Of a stretch of 64,000 nt of DNA, positions 1 to 13,475 are shown piece by piece. The stretch comes from Paralvinella palmiformis. Its lineage: Eukaryota > Annelida > Polychaeta > Terebellida > Alvinellidae. The notes under the pieces are model-generated. The model saw only the letters and a program-made list of their open reading frames with translations, did not search any database and was not told the origin of the DNA. Where the stretch lies: contig JAODUP010000855.1 in the NCBI GenBank assembly GCA_025642065.1, positions 1 to 64,000 of the forward strand, in the 5' to 3' direction. Every line of letters starts with the position of its first letter. The stretch's first letter is position 1. Both the position numbers and the translations under genes were made by a program.

Positions 1-134
1 TGTTCCTTACATTTCCATTTGATTTACAATTCATGACATGCTAATGAAGTCAGTGGTTAGGCTAACGGGAACACACAAAACTTTATCAATCACAGCACTG
101 AAGGTCCACTAACTCTATAATGTCGGAGTGTGGG

Positions 135-165
<31 letters not shown>

Positions 166-231
166 AGAGAGAGAGAAGAGAGAGAGGAGAGAGAGTGAGA
201 GAGAGGGGAGAGAGAGAGAGTATATCCCGCC

Positions 232-440
232 CTAATGCGTCGTCTCTTGGAAATTTTAAGTATCTTCTAAAACACACCTTTCACAGATAAATAATTATTA
301 TCTTTTAAATCATTACAGGGTTTTTACAGACATTATTTGGGGTATTATTATATTACATATTATTTGTACAGCGCCTTTGAATGGCTCCTGCTAGTAAGTG
401 CGCTTTATTAAATATACATTATTATTATTATTATTACGTC
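232..440 (+). mobile_element. LINE 3' tail fragment
   Basis: This matches the last 200 bases of the LINE at 3440-3662, encoding NASSLGNFKYLL, with the same 3' UTR and (ATT)n tail. It lacks the upstream HWLPVRQR part and is preceded by (TA)n(GA)n. Confidence 0.75.
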
Positions 441-712
441 ATTAATTAGTTCCAAAAGCAGTGACGTAACTCGTTTTTTGACGTAAAACGGACGTAATGC
501 CTTTCGATGTAAATATTTTATTATATGTACATTGTTTTAAGTTTTTAATGTTTTTAATGTATTTTAGTTTCTTTTAACTGGTATTGTTAATTTATTTATA
601 TCACATCCTTTTATTATGACGTGGATGACGTAGCTAAGTGTCGTAAACTGAAATTTACTCTAGAAAACTGTCGGAAAGGCGAATTTGACGTAAGCCGAAA
701 TGATGTAAAGCC
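436..712. promoter_or_regulatory. Cluster of TGACGTA-type (CRE half) motifs
   Basis: Within about 270 bases occur TTACGTCA, TGACGTAAC, TGACGTAAA, GGACGTAAT, TGACGTGG, TGACGTAG, TGACGTAAG and TGATGTAAA. This is far more than chance predicts for an AT-rich stretch. The block is duplicated at about 2450-2725. It may be CREB/ATF binding sites or simply the internal structure of a repeat. Confidence 0.35.
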
Positions 713-715
713 AGG

Positions 716-717
<2 letters not shown>

Positions 718-757
<40 letters not shown>
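718..757. repeat. (AT)n microsatellite in first tandem copy
   Basis: About 38 bases of AT. The corresponding tract in the second copy (about 2737-2766) is shorter. Confidence 0.95.
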
Positions 758-761
<4 letters not shown>

Positions 762-1360
762 GTGAGAGCACGCATCCGCGAATGCACACGCGCACATACG
801 CTATCTAAATATTGTAAACATCTGAAGTATGTACAAATGATTTAGTGAGTAGTTTATTTAGCTTAGAAACTGGTCAGACCCGAGATATTTGGCCAAAAGA
901 GAAAGCTCTAGCTAACTACCGCGGCATCAGAATGCCTCCTTAAACAATTTTAAAACTTACGTATTTTATTAAACATATTTCTATTACTGGCCAGGAACGA
1001 TTCTACTGACGCCAACAAACATCCAACACTGATATACAATAGACTTGACCGTAGGTGGATGGGTAGAGTTCTTCATTTTGAATACAAAATGATCTTGGTC
1101 CGAGTTCACGTGCTAGCTGTTTAATAACAATTATATGATCTTAGTTGAGTGAACCGTTAATGGATGAGATGGATTTCTATAGATTGTGCACTTAAAGTGT
1201 CAACAAGATTCACTACAGAAACTAGGGTGATGATAATGGTGAAAGATATAAAATGATAAACCGAGAAGAAAAATATAACCCATCAAATCTAGACTTCATT
1301 AAACTGTACATAGCATAGATTGGCAGTGCTGTCCACATATACTTGAAAACATGACCATAT

Positions 1361-1450
1361 GACCCCAATTCTTCAAAAACTACATTGGCTACCTGTTAGA
1401 CAGCGTATCCATTTTAAGATTCTGGCAAATATTAGAAATGCGTCGTCTCC
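1361..1450 (+). mobile_element. LINE ORF2 fragment, first tandem copy
   Basis: This encodes TPILQKLHWLPVRQRIHFKI and LANIRNASS, identical in frame to the fragment at 3371. It then breaks off into unrelated sequence instead of the 3' tail. Confidence 0.7.
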
Positions 1451-2011
1451 AGAGATGTGACGATAATTGTATGTTGAGACTTGTAATTTCTCAACAACGG
1501 GCGTGTCTCTGTGTGTGCGCGCGCATGTGTGTGCGTGAACACAGTTTTTTATAACTTTATAACTTTTATAATTTATAGAAATTCTTACATATAATTGTAG
1601 ATTTATGAATATGTCTGTATTGTATTTAGATGTAAATGGGTTCATGTGTGTATTTATGCTGATGTATACTCAGAAAACTGAGAAGTGTGGATGGTGTATA
1701 TGAAGTATACCGAAAGGGATATATATGAATAGATGGATGGACAGATCGATGTATGGGTAAAAGCTCACATACGCACGCACGCAGAAACAGACACACACAC
1801 ACAGAGAGAGGGGGGAGAGAGATAAACAAATTACTAGTCCGTCTTATCATAATTAACAAAGTCACCAAACAATGGCCAGGCATAATAAATCACAGATCCA
1901 GATTGGATCTTTAATTTAATATACGATGTACTGTAGCAAGTTAATTTTGAGGATGTGCCAAAGATTACATTCTGTAGAGTTGTGTAAAACGTTTTAGTTA
2001 ATAGTACTTTT

Positions 2012-2143
2012 TGTTCCTTACATTTCCATTTGATTTACAATTCATGACATGCTAATGAAGTCAGTGGTTAGGCTAACGGGAACACACAAAACTTTATCAA
2101 TCACAGCACTGAAGGTCCACTAACTCTATAATGTCGGAGTGTG

Positions 2144-2206
<63 letters not shown>

Positions 2207-2730
2207 TGAGAGAGAGGGAGGAGAGAGAGAGAGTCATATCCCGCCCTAATGCGTCGTCTCTTGGAAATTTTAAGTATCTTCTAAAAACACACCTTTCACA
2301 GATAAATAATTATTATCTTTTAAATCATTACAGGGTTTTTACAGACATTATTTGGGGTATTATTATATTACATATTATTTGTACAGCGCCTTTGAATGGC
2401 TCCTGCTAGTAAGTGCGCTTTATTAAATATACATTATTATTATTATTATTACGTCATTAATTAGTTCCAAAAGCAGTGACGTAACTCGTTTTTTGACGTA
2501 AAACGGACGTAATGCCTTTCGATGTAAATATTTTATTATATGTACATTGTTTTAAGTTTTTAATGTTTTTAATGTATTTTAGTTTCTTTTAACTGGTATT
2601 GTTAATTTATTTATATCACATCCTTTTATTATGACGTGGATGACGTAGCTAAGTGTCGTAAACTGAAATTTACTCTAGAAAACTGTCGGAAAGGCGAATT
2701 TGACGTAAGCCGAAATGATGTAAAGCCAGG

Positions 2731-2770
<40 letters not shown>

Positions 2771-3458
2771 GTGAGAGCACGCATCCGCGAATGCACACGC
2801 GCACATACGCTATCTAAATATTGTAAACATCTGAAGTATGTACAAATGATTTAGTGAGTAGTTTATTTAGCTTAGAAACTGGTCAGACCCGAGATATTTG
2901 GCCAAAAGAGAAAGCTCTAGCTAACTACCGCGGCATCAGAATGCCTCCTTAAACAATTTTAAAACTTACGTATTTTATTAAACATATTTCTATTACTGGC
3001 CAGGAACGATTCTACTGACGCCAACAAACATCCAACACTGATATACAATAGACTTGACCGTAGGTGGATGGGTAGAGTTCTTCATTTTGAATACAAAATG
3101 ATCTTGGTCCGAGTTCACGTGCTAGCTGTTTAATAACAAGTATATGATCTTAGTTGAGTGAACCGTTAATGGATGAGATGGATTTCTATAGATTGTGCAC
3201 TTAAAGTGTCAACAAGATTCACTACAGAAACTAGGGTGATGATAATGGTGAAAGATATAAAATGATAAACCGAGAAGAAAAATATAACCCATCAAATCTA
3301 GACTTCATTAAACTGTACATAGCATAGATTGGCAGTGCTGTCCACATATACTTGAAAATATGACCATATGACCCCAATTCTTCAAAAACTACATTGGCTA
3401 CCTGTTAGACAGCGTATCCATTTTAAGATTCTGGCAAATATTAGAAATGCGTCGTCTC
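2012..3458 (+). repeat. Tandem duplication, second copy
   Basis: This is the direct repeat of the first 1450 bases. After the LINE coding fragment at its right end the two copies diverge. This one runs on into the LINE 3' tail ending at 3662, while the first copy switches to unrelated sequence. Confidence 0.95.
2245..2452 (+). mobile_element. LINE 3' tail fragment, second tandem copy
   Basis: This is the duplicate of the 232-440 fragment, encoding NASSLGNFKYLLKTHLSQ and ending in the same (ATT)n tail. Confidence 0.75.
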
Positions 3459-3662
3459 TTGGAAATTTTAAGTCTCTTCTAAAAACACACCTATTTAAGG
3501 TCGCTTTCACAGATAAATAATTATTATCTTTTAAATCATTACAGTGTTTTTACAGACATTATTTGGGGTATTATTATATTACATATTATTTGTACAGCGC
3601 CTTTGAATGGCTCCTGCTAGTAAGGGCGCTTTATTAAATATACATTATTATTATTATTATTA
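3371..3662 (+). mobile_element. CR1/L2-type LINE 3' end (ORF2 C-terminus and tail)
   Basis: The frame reads TPILQKLHWLPVRQRIHFKI, LANIRNASSLGNFKSLLKTH, LFKVAFTDK and a TAA stop. HWLPVRQRI-x-FKIL and SL-x-x-FKSLLKTHLF are hallmarks of the ORF2 C-terminus in CR1/L2/Rex-like LINEs. An internal deletion joins the two motifs. The 3' UTR ends with an (ATT)n tail, as in this group. Confidence 0.8.
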
Positions 3663-3689
3663 TAACAAATGTCGTACATTTTTTAATGT

Positions 3690-3858
3690 AGTGTGTTTCA
3701 AGGCCACTTATGTGCACATGATATGCTAAATAGAAATCGCAACCTCCAAAGGTAATGACGCGAAATGAAAGATGAGGAACCCTTCTCACATATTACCTAG
3801 TCAGGTTTTGAACACATGAGGTAAGATTTGTGGCCAACCACGCTACCAGTTTGGCCAA
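3690..3858 (-). mobile_element. SINE family A, tRNA-derived
   Basis: An older copy. The body contains the family core (CTCCAAAGGTAATGA on the plus strand, GTGCACATG, GCTAAAT), and the tRNA-like end reads TGGCCAAACTGGTAGCGTGG on the minus strand. The next copy follows head to tail. Confidence 0.75.
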
Positions 3859-3864
3859 ATATAT

Positions 3865-4050
3865 GATGATTGGTGTTTTACGGCCACTTTTGTGCATTTG
3901 GTAGGCTGAATGGGTCGAGCGACCTCTAAACGTAATGAAATGAAGTGAAAGATGAAACAACCTTCAGATATGCCCACACCGATATTCGAACACTGGTGGG
4001 TAGTAGTGATCTGTGGTCCAATTTGCTACCGTTAGACCACAGAGGCGCCC
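3865..4050 (-). mobile_element. SINE family A, tRNA-derived
   Basis: On the minus strand the tRNA-like head reads GGGCGCCTCTGTGGTCTAAC. It has a polymerase III A box (TGGTCTAACGG) and B box (GTTCGAATA, one base from consensus), followed by the family body ending in a GCCGTAAAACACCAATCATC-type stretch. It lies directly beside another copy. Confidence 0.85.
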
Positions 4051-5397
4051 TCTAATATATTTTATATAGATATATGAGAGACATATCATTGATGCTATCC
4101 ATATACAAGACTCAGTGTTTGTTTTCTATCCTGATGGCTGTTGCTGCTAGCATATTAACATCTACACCCGATGATGCCAACGATGACCTGCCTGTGTCAT
4201 GTCTCAAGGTGACCTTGACCAGTGAAACCTCTGAAATTCTGACGAGCCAACAGTAGAATGACATGTCTCTGATGATCGGCTGCTGTACGACATAAGAGAG
4301 CATCTCCTACTCTAGTGACTATAGGACAGATAGGTAGCTGGAGCATCAGGACCCAATCTCAGAGCAGTTTTATGGTATTCTGTGACGTATTTTAGACTAC
4401 TGACAATATACTCGGAGACATGACTTTAGTCTCTTCTTAGCAATATTGCCCAAGAAGAACAAAAGAGTATTGGTTTGTGGTACAGATAGTAATAACAGAC
4501 ATTGGTGTGTGCGTGTGTGTGTGTGTGCGTGTGCGTATGTGCGTGTGCTTGTGCGTGCATACACTCAGCCACATATACTGCATTACTGATACCGATTATC
4601 TAATGTGTCTTGTACATCAACACAAAACACAGAGTGTAAAACAAATTTTAACTTCAGATAACATCTCCCAAACCCTTCTCCATACTCCCCTCAATAAGTG
4701 ATGTTGGTAATAACTGGACCTTATACATGATACACCAATACGTCTAATACTTGTTGTACTCACGCCTGGCCAGATTGGGTATACGATTTTATTTCATCTT
4801 CTATTCTGAGTCTAAATTCGAGACATACTATTCTAAAACATTCACGTGTCAATTATGGATAAGGTACTTATTCATTTCCATATTCCCACAGTATGGTTCT
4901 GTACAATGCAACGATATTACCTACTTCATGATCAATATATTATTCTCAGCAGCCAGCTATAAATGCATAATTCAATAAGTCATCACCATTTGGCCAGGTA
5001 TCCATATATAGGTGTATTACCAGGGATGAGCACATCAAATCCGGTACACGATTTGTGAATTTGAACTAGGAATCCACAGATAGCCCAGCATTTCAGCACT
5101 CAGAGGCCACCTTAACTCAGAAACCACCCTGCCCTTAAGTGACCATAGTAAAATCAGTTTTATTTCAGAGATGCTCAGGTTGACAATCTTTGACAATCTT
5201 CAAGTCCTTTGGGTCAAGTCGACAACAGAAACCTTTTGGAGATGTCTGATTAATGGGGTCGATCTTTAGCAGAAGGGAAGGTGACAAGATGTCTGTGATA
5301 AATCCCGGTGAGATGCTTTTGTTGACAATAAAATATCTGCTGTTAGATGTGCAGGTCTGTGGGGCATCTTCAAGTCATAACTGGTTATTATAATTAT

Positions 5398-5533
5398 AGG
5401 CCACAGACCTCGAGCATCTGGGTTCAAACTCTGATCTGGCTATATCTGACGGGTGTTTCATCTTTCACTTAACCACATTACTCGTTCTATTTAGGCTACT
5501 GAGTGTACAAAGGTGGCCATAAAACGGCAACAT
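5398..5533 (+). mobile_element. SINE family A, truncated, plus orientation
   Basis: This is the only copy in plus orientation. The head is cut (GGCCACAGACCTCGAGCATC), the B-box region reads GGTTCAAACTC, and the body ends GGCCATAAAACGGCAACATT. Confidence 0.7.
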
Positions 5534-6304
5534 TTAAATTTATATTGACATAAATATTTGCATTTTCTTAAGGTTAAACCACAGCATGTGTACACTCAGT
5601 AATTAATCCTAAAACAATTTACGAAAATTTATCTGAATTAAAAATATGGCTGAAATTTATCTCCATTAAATCACTAAATCTTAATCAAATGATTTAGGAG
5701 TGCTTATAATATTTCTAAAAGCAGGCAACGAAATTCATAAACAAATCTCTACATCAAACTAAAACTCTTATCCCTGATATAAATAAATACATACAGATTA
5801 ATAACCTACAGGATAAATTACTTTATCATTTCAGCCTGCCATATAAAAGATGGATTGTCCATAGTCTAGTATACAAACACATTCCATTCTCTTATCAGAT
5901 ATACAGAAATTTAGCTCATCACCAGTTTTCTCCTGATCATTCTAAGAACTTATTAAAGAAGTCTCACTTTCTCTGTAATGATCGGGATCAGCGAAGCCAA
6001 ATTGGCTTGTCGTAGAAGTGTGTAACAATCGGATTTCAGGATGCGGATGCAACAGATATTGATTTCATTGTTGACAAGTCATCAGAAAACAGACGCTATA
6101 ATAAAGTCTGAGTTTTAACTGTATCAACTAATAATACGTGTTTTTATGATTACTGGTTGTGTCAAAACTAATTAATTCCTATATGATCTGATAGATTAAC
6201 TATCTATTCTATAATCTGAGTCAGCTGAGATGTTCTGAAAACGTGGCTGTAAATCTATAGGTCAGATATCAAAATCCCATTGATCCTGTATTTGTGAGAT
6301 ACTA

Positions 6305-6420
6305 CCCTAGACACTCATCCCTTGGTCATAGATTCCAAGTATGATCAGTGCTGAGGCCAAACCACTCACTCACTCACTCATTCACTTACTCACGCACTCA
6401 CTCACTCACGGTTATTAGAT
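6305..6420 (+). mobile_element. SINE-B-like 3' end with (CACT)n tail
   Basis: The sequence GATCAGTGCTGAGGCCAAAC is followed by a (CACT)n run of about 45 bases with a few changes. It matches the relics near 37.1 and 37.8 kb. Confidence 0.6.
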
Positions 6421-8376
6421 TGCTTGATTTATCTATAAACGCACATGAACTTAATTGAGACCCACAAATTGATCTGTGGCACAATTTATTTATAGTATGT
6501 ATAGATACTAATCCCAGTACCAAAATAAAATAGTTACATTTCATTTGGAAACATAAGTGCATTTTGCAGCAGCATTGAAACAAATCTCCAGAGAGAGAGT
6601 CCCTAAATGTGAGAGGCTAATATTTTATGTTACTGAAATGTGCTTCACAATTCTGATATTTGTCTCACTTCAAAAAGGAATGTAAATAACAGTCTCAGCC
6701 ATATTTTCAGTTAAACCAGAATATGAAATGCAATAATCTAAGGATACAATTTTTAACCTCGCAAAGTTTAATTGCTACAATAGCTTTGTAAATAAACATA
6801 TTCAATAAACTGGCTTTACTCAATATCATAAAATAAAATACCTTGTATTAATGTACAGTCCATAAAAAAGATGAATCATACATAAATTAATAAACCAATA
6901 ACAATCCAATTTCACTGAGGGGAGATAAACTTTCCATTCAGTGAAATAGCATCACAGATGATGAACAAAAACAACTCTTAGTAAGAAATGCATACTATTT
7001 ATTAAGCCTTTTCTACTATCATTGATCGGGTATTGATTTTATGCAGATTATCACCAAGGAGACAGTTTGTGAGCTGACATGGTTTCATTCTAACAAAACA
7101 TACAACTTGCAGATAAGCCACGAGCAAATAATACATCATGACACCAGATCACAGCACAATCAGTGTTTTGATCATCCTCTTCTTTATTTATTCAGCATCA
7201 TTCGCCCTCATCACCGAGACAAACCAAAGACCACGGGTCAGAGTGGTGCCCCCGAGAGAAATGTAAAATGGCCACCAGCTGATGATTTCATTAATATTAA
7301 AACTCTCAGCTTAAACTTTGACTAGCACAGATCAAAGAAATTATTTCAGGCTGTTACAAACCTCAGGAGTACTTTTTGACTGTAACTGTAAATTACAAAA
7401 AAAAGTTAACAAATAAAAATTATAAACTTTCATCACATTATAATTTAGGGGTTATAATGTGATCTGGGGCACTCGCTGGTGTTGTTACAGAAATCATCAC
7501 TGCCACCATCATCATCATTATTATTATTATTATTATTATTATTACTTCATCTAACAATAAAAAAAACTGTACTGATACAGCAAAACTAAAGAACCTTTTT
7601 ACTCACTTGACAATATAGAGAGATTGGATCAAAATGACAAAAATAAGTCACCCAGAAACTCGGACTCGATGGCTGCTGAACTCTGTCGCTGATGAAAAAC
7701 TTACAGTCTACCCAGATACACATTTATTACAACTGCTAATTAAAAATGAACTAACAACGCAGCAATTACGCCGCCAGAAGACTATTTATTCCATAGTCAA
7801 TTAGCCAAAGGTTTCCTTGTCAGATGGCGTCGGCTGGTGGCGTATCCAGGAAATAATAGCGCAAAGACATGGTCTCTCGGACTGGTGACTGAGACGGAAG
7901 TGGTTTCTATAATTATAAAAGCAATGATGTCGTTATATCAGAAAAGAGATGATCTCTGATGTAATGTCTAACGCCATGATGTACGAAGGTCACCTTTATT
8001 GCCTGGATACAGTGTGATGCCCGGGCAGTCACCATCTGTATTCAAGCTATCAATCACTGACACATGATAGGATTTTATTCAGGTTACACATATGATGTCT
8101 CTAAGATATAAAGACGCGATGATAGCATGTGGTGTTGGGGGGGGGGAATTTTCTATCTGTAACAAAGAAACAATGACTGGGTATCTTTAGTACATTTGTA
8201 GTGTTGTTGTGGGGTGTCGTTTCTATCAGTACAGGGTCGTGATGTGATAAGACAAATCCAGCACTGTGGTCTGTTGGGGGGCGCGTGGTGACTGTTGCTG
8301 ACCAACATCTGGTGGTCCACTGCCAGACACAAAGCTCTTTATATTTCTGCGTTGCATTTGACAAACGCCTGTTTGA

Positions 8377-8378
8377 AG

Positions 8379-8410
<32 letters not shown>

Positions 8411-8429
8411 ACACATGTATGTATGTATG

Positions 8430-8519
<90 letters not shown>

Positions 8520-8520
8520 T
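8377..8520. repeat. Composite microsatellite with palindromic core
   Basis: The order is (CA)n, (TGTA)5, (TA)n of about 48 bases, (TACA)5, (CA)n. The (TGTA)/(TACA) arms and the (TA) centre are self-complementary and could extrude a cruciform. Confidence 0.9.
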
Positions 8521-9004
8521 TTCTTTCACTTCTCTCACTTTCTTTTAACCAATATATAATGCGACCATCGAGTCTTTCCCTATCTACACACTGCTATGGC
8601 CTCATACAAGTACAGATGTACACTTCCAAGCTGCCTGATCCAATAACTGACTGGCACAGAACCCCAAAGTCAGCCACTTTCACCATAAAGTACGTCATCA
8701 AACATTTATGAGTAACGATTACTTTAACATGGAGACAAACACCACCTAAGTGTTACTGCCTATAATGGCATCACTTAACAAACTCCAGAACTGAGCTGCA
8801 CAGTTAGAGAGGTATTGTTTATTTGAAGTCCAAACAATGGCAATGTGCAGAACATCTGGTTCAAAACTGATATTTATGATAGTACCGGCTGAGAGAGGGG
8901 GAGGGGGTCACATACAAATTATATTAAGCCAACATCTGACTAGCTGTCAAGTTTAATAAAATGATTCAAAGAATGAAAGTTTAAAAAAACTGATGCAAGA
9001 ATAA

Positions 9005-9006
<2 letters not shown>

Positions 9007-9064
<58 letters not shown>
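9007..9064. repeat. (AT)n(GT)n microsatellite
   Basis: A perfect AT run followed by a short GT run. Confidence 0.95.
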
Positions 9065-10573
9065 ACTGTCATACTGTTTGAATTGCCTCAATCAAAAGTC
9101 TTCATTAATTCAATACAGGATAACACATGGCAGATTGCCAAAAGTAACAATATTGTGACAAGCAAGAACTTAACTAACAAGTCTTCCTGTCTCCAAGACA
9201 TAAATTGTCACAGATAATGACAGGCTCACTGTTACCGGTATATACACATCACAGGCATGCCACACAGCTGTTAAACCTGTAGGATGGCATGTACATATGC
9301 ATGCATCCCCATCTCCTTTTTGAAATGATCTCTATCTATACAGTTTTGACCTTTATTCATCAAAAGATTCATAAATAGAATTATATTCAAAGTGATTATA
9401 AAATATGTGTGTTATTTACATTGTCAAAAAAGAAACCCAACAATATATATATATATAGAGAGAGAGAGAGAGGGGGGGAGGAAAAGGTGGGGAGAATCTT
9501 CAATGACTAACCTATAGATTTGTCATATTTCAGCCACAAACAGTCCTGTTAATTTAGAAGTCAGATTGGACAGTATTTCACATTTATTAAGAGAACTGTA
9601 TTAGTGCCCTTTTACTGTTTTTGTTTTGTTATCATAGTCTAAATTGTTCTTCAACCAGTGGTCAAGTAGAAGACAAATTAGTGTTGGCGGTGTGGCCTGA
9701 AACCTGGTGATCTTAAATATAAACAGGTGGCGGCGCAACTTTACAAAGTGAATAGATCCCTAATTAGCAAACTCTTAAGGTCATTTCGACCCACGGGAAA
9801 TGCGGGCAGGAGGCGACTGTTGGTTCCAGTGGAACTTACGAAACATTAACTTAGCCATTACGAGAGCACCACCGTTCCTGTGCACTTATCACAGACACAA
9901 AGCCATACTTAGGGAAGCTATCAAAATACGCATCAATGATACCTACCTAAGGGACACTTAAACCATTACCATTGCTTATCGTCATCAAGTCACCAATCAG
10001 TGAACTACCAATGTACTGATTATGCCTTTTGTCCTCAAATCGGCGCTGCTCTCCTCAACTGACCCAATTCGTCGAATCATCAATACAACTCGTCTATTGT
10101 AAAATACTACTGTTAATAGATGAAACCAGCATAATTGATAATAGTACTACTATAGAATGATTTACTATTCTCTCTGTGGTGGGTGGCTGCTGGCGGGGGG
10201 GGGGTGTAGTAGCCAGAGAAATTGTAACAACGTTAGCTAAGAGAACGGAGTCAGAAATAAGTCCACATTAAGGTAGCAGTATATGATGTTCTGTCCTTTG
10301 AGATCAAGCTTTATAAATATTTGATTGAGAGATGGACCTTTTTTTATGTGGGGTGCCGCTTTAGGGTCCCGGCCACAGGCATCCTTAGTTGGCCTTGCTG
10401 CTTACCACACCGAGAAAACTTATTATGTCATTTGGTCATATTCTGTACTTAATTATTAACAGAAACCAGTCAGAGTGCTCCGATAATGAAATGCACCTGG
10501 GAATAAAATGTACTCTTCTGATATATTTTCACCATAATAATAATAATGAGACACCTGCTGACGTATAGTTGTG

Positions 10574-10605
<32 letters not shown>

Positions 10606-13354
10606 CACACACATACACACAAACACATCAATCACACATTCCAGTGAACAATTGTTCAGTGTGAATAGAACACATAAAGGTTGATAAAGTATGTTTGTCA
10701 ATGTAAGATAAGGCTTCCTCCTCCTCTTCTTCCTCCTCCTACTAAGACCCGAAAAGCTTTGCTAAACAGAAAGAAAATCGTATTGTCTGGATAGAAAGTG
10801 ATAAGGCTTTGATATAATATAACTCTGTCAAACAGCCTCCAGTCTGGATCTCTGGTGTTTTCTGATTGGGAAACTAAGCCAAGTGTAAACCAATGGTGAG
10901 GCAAACAGAGATCACTTTAGCAGGCAATAACTCATGTGAATTAATAACACGGGGTGGGGGTGTGACTGTTTTGTTTAGGTTTTGGCACCAGACACGACAC
11001 CGGAGATGTGCGGTGATGGGACTACTCCATAGGAAAATGAGATGATATTGTCCAAGACTTTTAACGATGGATGCTGAACCATCCGGCAGAGACAGGTAGC
11101 AATGAAACTTGATCTCACCATCTGGAAGTCTGCATTTGGGGGGATACTGCTAACTAGACAACGAGCCGGGAGTTGGCCACTACTATGAAACTGCGGTACT
11201 AATAGGCACTAATGTTACTATTGGTCGTTGAGGACATAACCTGGTTAATCACCAGCTGCATCACGAAACGATAAATTTAATTTCGCTATATAGCTTAATT
11301 GTTTTGTCTTAATTGGTTAGCCCGTAATCACATTAACAGACAGGTGAGTGGTAAAGAATATCTAGATCAATGCACCCTACCTGTCTCAATAACCCACACC
11401 ACAGCAACGGGGACAGCGATTTATTGTGTGACATGTCAGAGAAGGTTAAGTGATGTTGATCACACAATCTGCAGAATGGACTAGATGGTAAAAGATCCGC
11501 CGTCGCTACCATCATCACGGACGGTGTTAGCCAGAAAATGAGACGATTCCTTTGTGCCGCCGCCAGTCATCGACAGACTCAGTCATCGGGAGAGAGAGAG
11601 AGAGAGACATAATTCTAGCCGATATAGCGACGAATCCGAACCACGATACTACTTTATGGTATTACGTCGTCGGCCCGAGATTGGAAGTCTCTCAACACTA
11701 AAATCGTCAACGGTCTGACATTTTCAAAGGCCACTCGACACAAAACGTCCATCGGATAAGTCGATCCCAACCCGGCCATCTCGGTGTCTCACACAGAAGC
11801 CGGCCCGCGGTAATGTTTTTAATAATTGTCACGCGCTGTCGTCTCTTAATTAATATATCAAGCACATTAAGCCGCAACCAGGCCATTATGCGTGCTGTTT
11901 TATTAGCAGTCAGTTGGTATTAAGGCTTGGCTAGGTCCCGGCTATAGGAACACTCTGACGTAGACCAAGAACTTTACAATTGAAGACCGAGACGAGGAAT
12001 GGACTCACTGTGTTGGTGGCGATGACCAGTTTAATCCAACCAGCTCCAACTTACGATGACCGGGGATGATAAATTTTGAACTGACAGGACAAGTACCGCG
12101 CCGGCGGCACTAATCCGGCACCGGATCTGCTCGCTTCTTTCTCATATCTGTGGGTTTTTGATACGGAAACAAAACCAAACACGTACCACCTCTAAGAGAC
12201 ACCTGTTGGTTGAAAGTATCGCTTGGTATTCACTTGCGTATGAAGCCGGTGAATCAGTATCAACCAATCAATGATACATCTAATTCAATGTGCATATAAC
12301 TAAACACGCACACGTTTATGTGTGCAAAGATGACGGTGCTCGTGTTTTGTGTTGCTTTCTGCAGTAATGAGAGTTACTCCGATACGTGTTTGACACCACC
12401 GTCAAATAATACACAAAAATCACAAAAATAATTATTACCAAATTCCAGCCACATATACGCTCACGATACGCTGAATACTAATATTAGATCCAGCAGTGTG
12501 ACAGACTTAAATTTAAATTCACTCCATGCAGTGTATGTGCTGGAAACTGCGCTCTCTAATTTAAAAACAGCTTTCAATCTGGTTACAAATAGACAAGATT
12601 AAATAAGTTGTTGTTCTTCTACGGTCAGACACTGTTTGGCCGTGATTCGATCTACTGAAATAGAGCCCTGTGACTATGCATGCTATGAGCGTGGCCACCA
12701 ACATACCATTCATGCCTAATTTTTTTATGGTGATTCAATGTTTCGATACAATGTAAGATGAAATCTTACATGGCACGACACTTAACAATGATAAGATATT
12801 AATGACCCAAAACATCGATTTATTCATATTACAGCTGGGACAGGACAAGGCTTTTTCTTCCCTGCCAATTAAACGTATACACGGTGATGACATGGATGTG
12901 GGCCGCGGTCATTTAAATCATTGATTAAGCCATGAATGGATTAATGACAGCTATGTCAAAACAATGTCAATCTGCTTGTATGAGCGGGTCATCTGAGCAG
13001 GTAGATCTCTACGGGTGACTGAATAAATAGGCCAAGTCGATCAGGATAGGGAGTAAATATGTAGACTTTAGTAGTCAGCAGGTGCTTACATTTAAAAGTT
13101 AGTTGTTCCCTTTTCGTTCTTAGAGATTTGGAGCTGTGTTTGGAGATGTGTTTGAAGGTCAAACACTGAAAGTTTGATATATCTCCCTCTCTCCGTGTGT
13201 GTGTGTGTGTGTGTTTACAAGTGCACACAATATTACACGCACGCATCAATATATATATATATATATATATATACTTCCTTTCTATATACTCTGTGTGTTG
13301 ATCACAGTCTAAAACATCAAACAATTTTTGTGCACTTGTATTTCAAAACACCAC

Positions 13355-13475
13355 CCTCCCCTCCAGTTTCATTTTCACCTCCATTTTCATTTTCCCCCTC
13401 CAGTTTCATTTTCCCCATCCAGGTTTTTATTTTCCCCTCCAGTTTCATTTTCCCCCTCCAGTTTCATTTTTCTAT
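13355..13475. repeat. Polypyrimidine tandem repeat
   Basis: About six imperfect copies of an 18-19 bp unit, CCCCTCCAGTTTCATTTT. The plus strand is almost purely pyrimidine, which can favour triplex (H-DNA) structure. Confidence 0.8.

Larger units (their letters stand above)
1..1450 (+). repeat. Tandem duplication, first copy
   Basis: Bases 1 to about 1450 recur at 2012 to about 3458 in the same orientation, at a shift of 2011 bases that drifts only through microsatellite length changes. Only scattered single-base differences were seen (for example AACAATTATATG against AACAAGTATATG). The left border lies outside the window. Confidence 0.95.
4051..13170. other. Non-coding stretch with scattered repeats
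   Basis: I see no supportable gene here. It holds SINE pieces at 5398 and 6305, microsatellites at 4500, 8377, 9007, 9443 and 10573, and a GC-richer block at 11500-12150. Short open frames come mostly from microsatellites or lack family features. Confidence 0.6.

Noticed and set aside
4041..4050. Possible functional tRNA genes at SINE heads
   Set aside because: The A and B boxes are present but no cloverleaf can be folded and the sequence runs into the SINE body.
8101..8548. Open frames of Val/Cys, Thr/His or Ile/Tyr repeats
   Set aside because: They are translations of (CA)n, (TA)n and (TGTA)n microsatellites; the same applies near 29700, 33000, 33800, 37700 and 45400.
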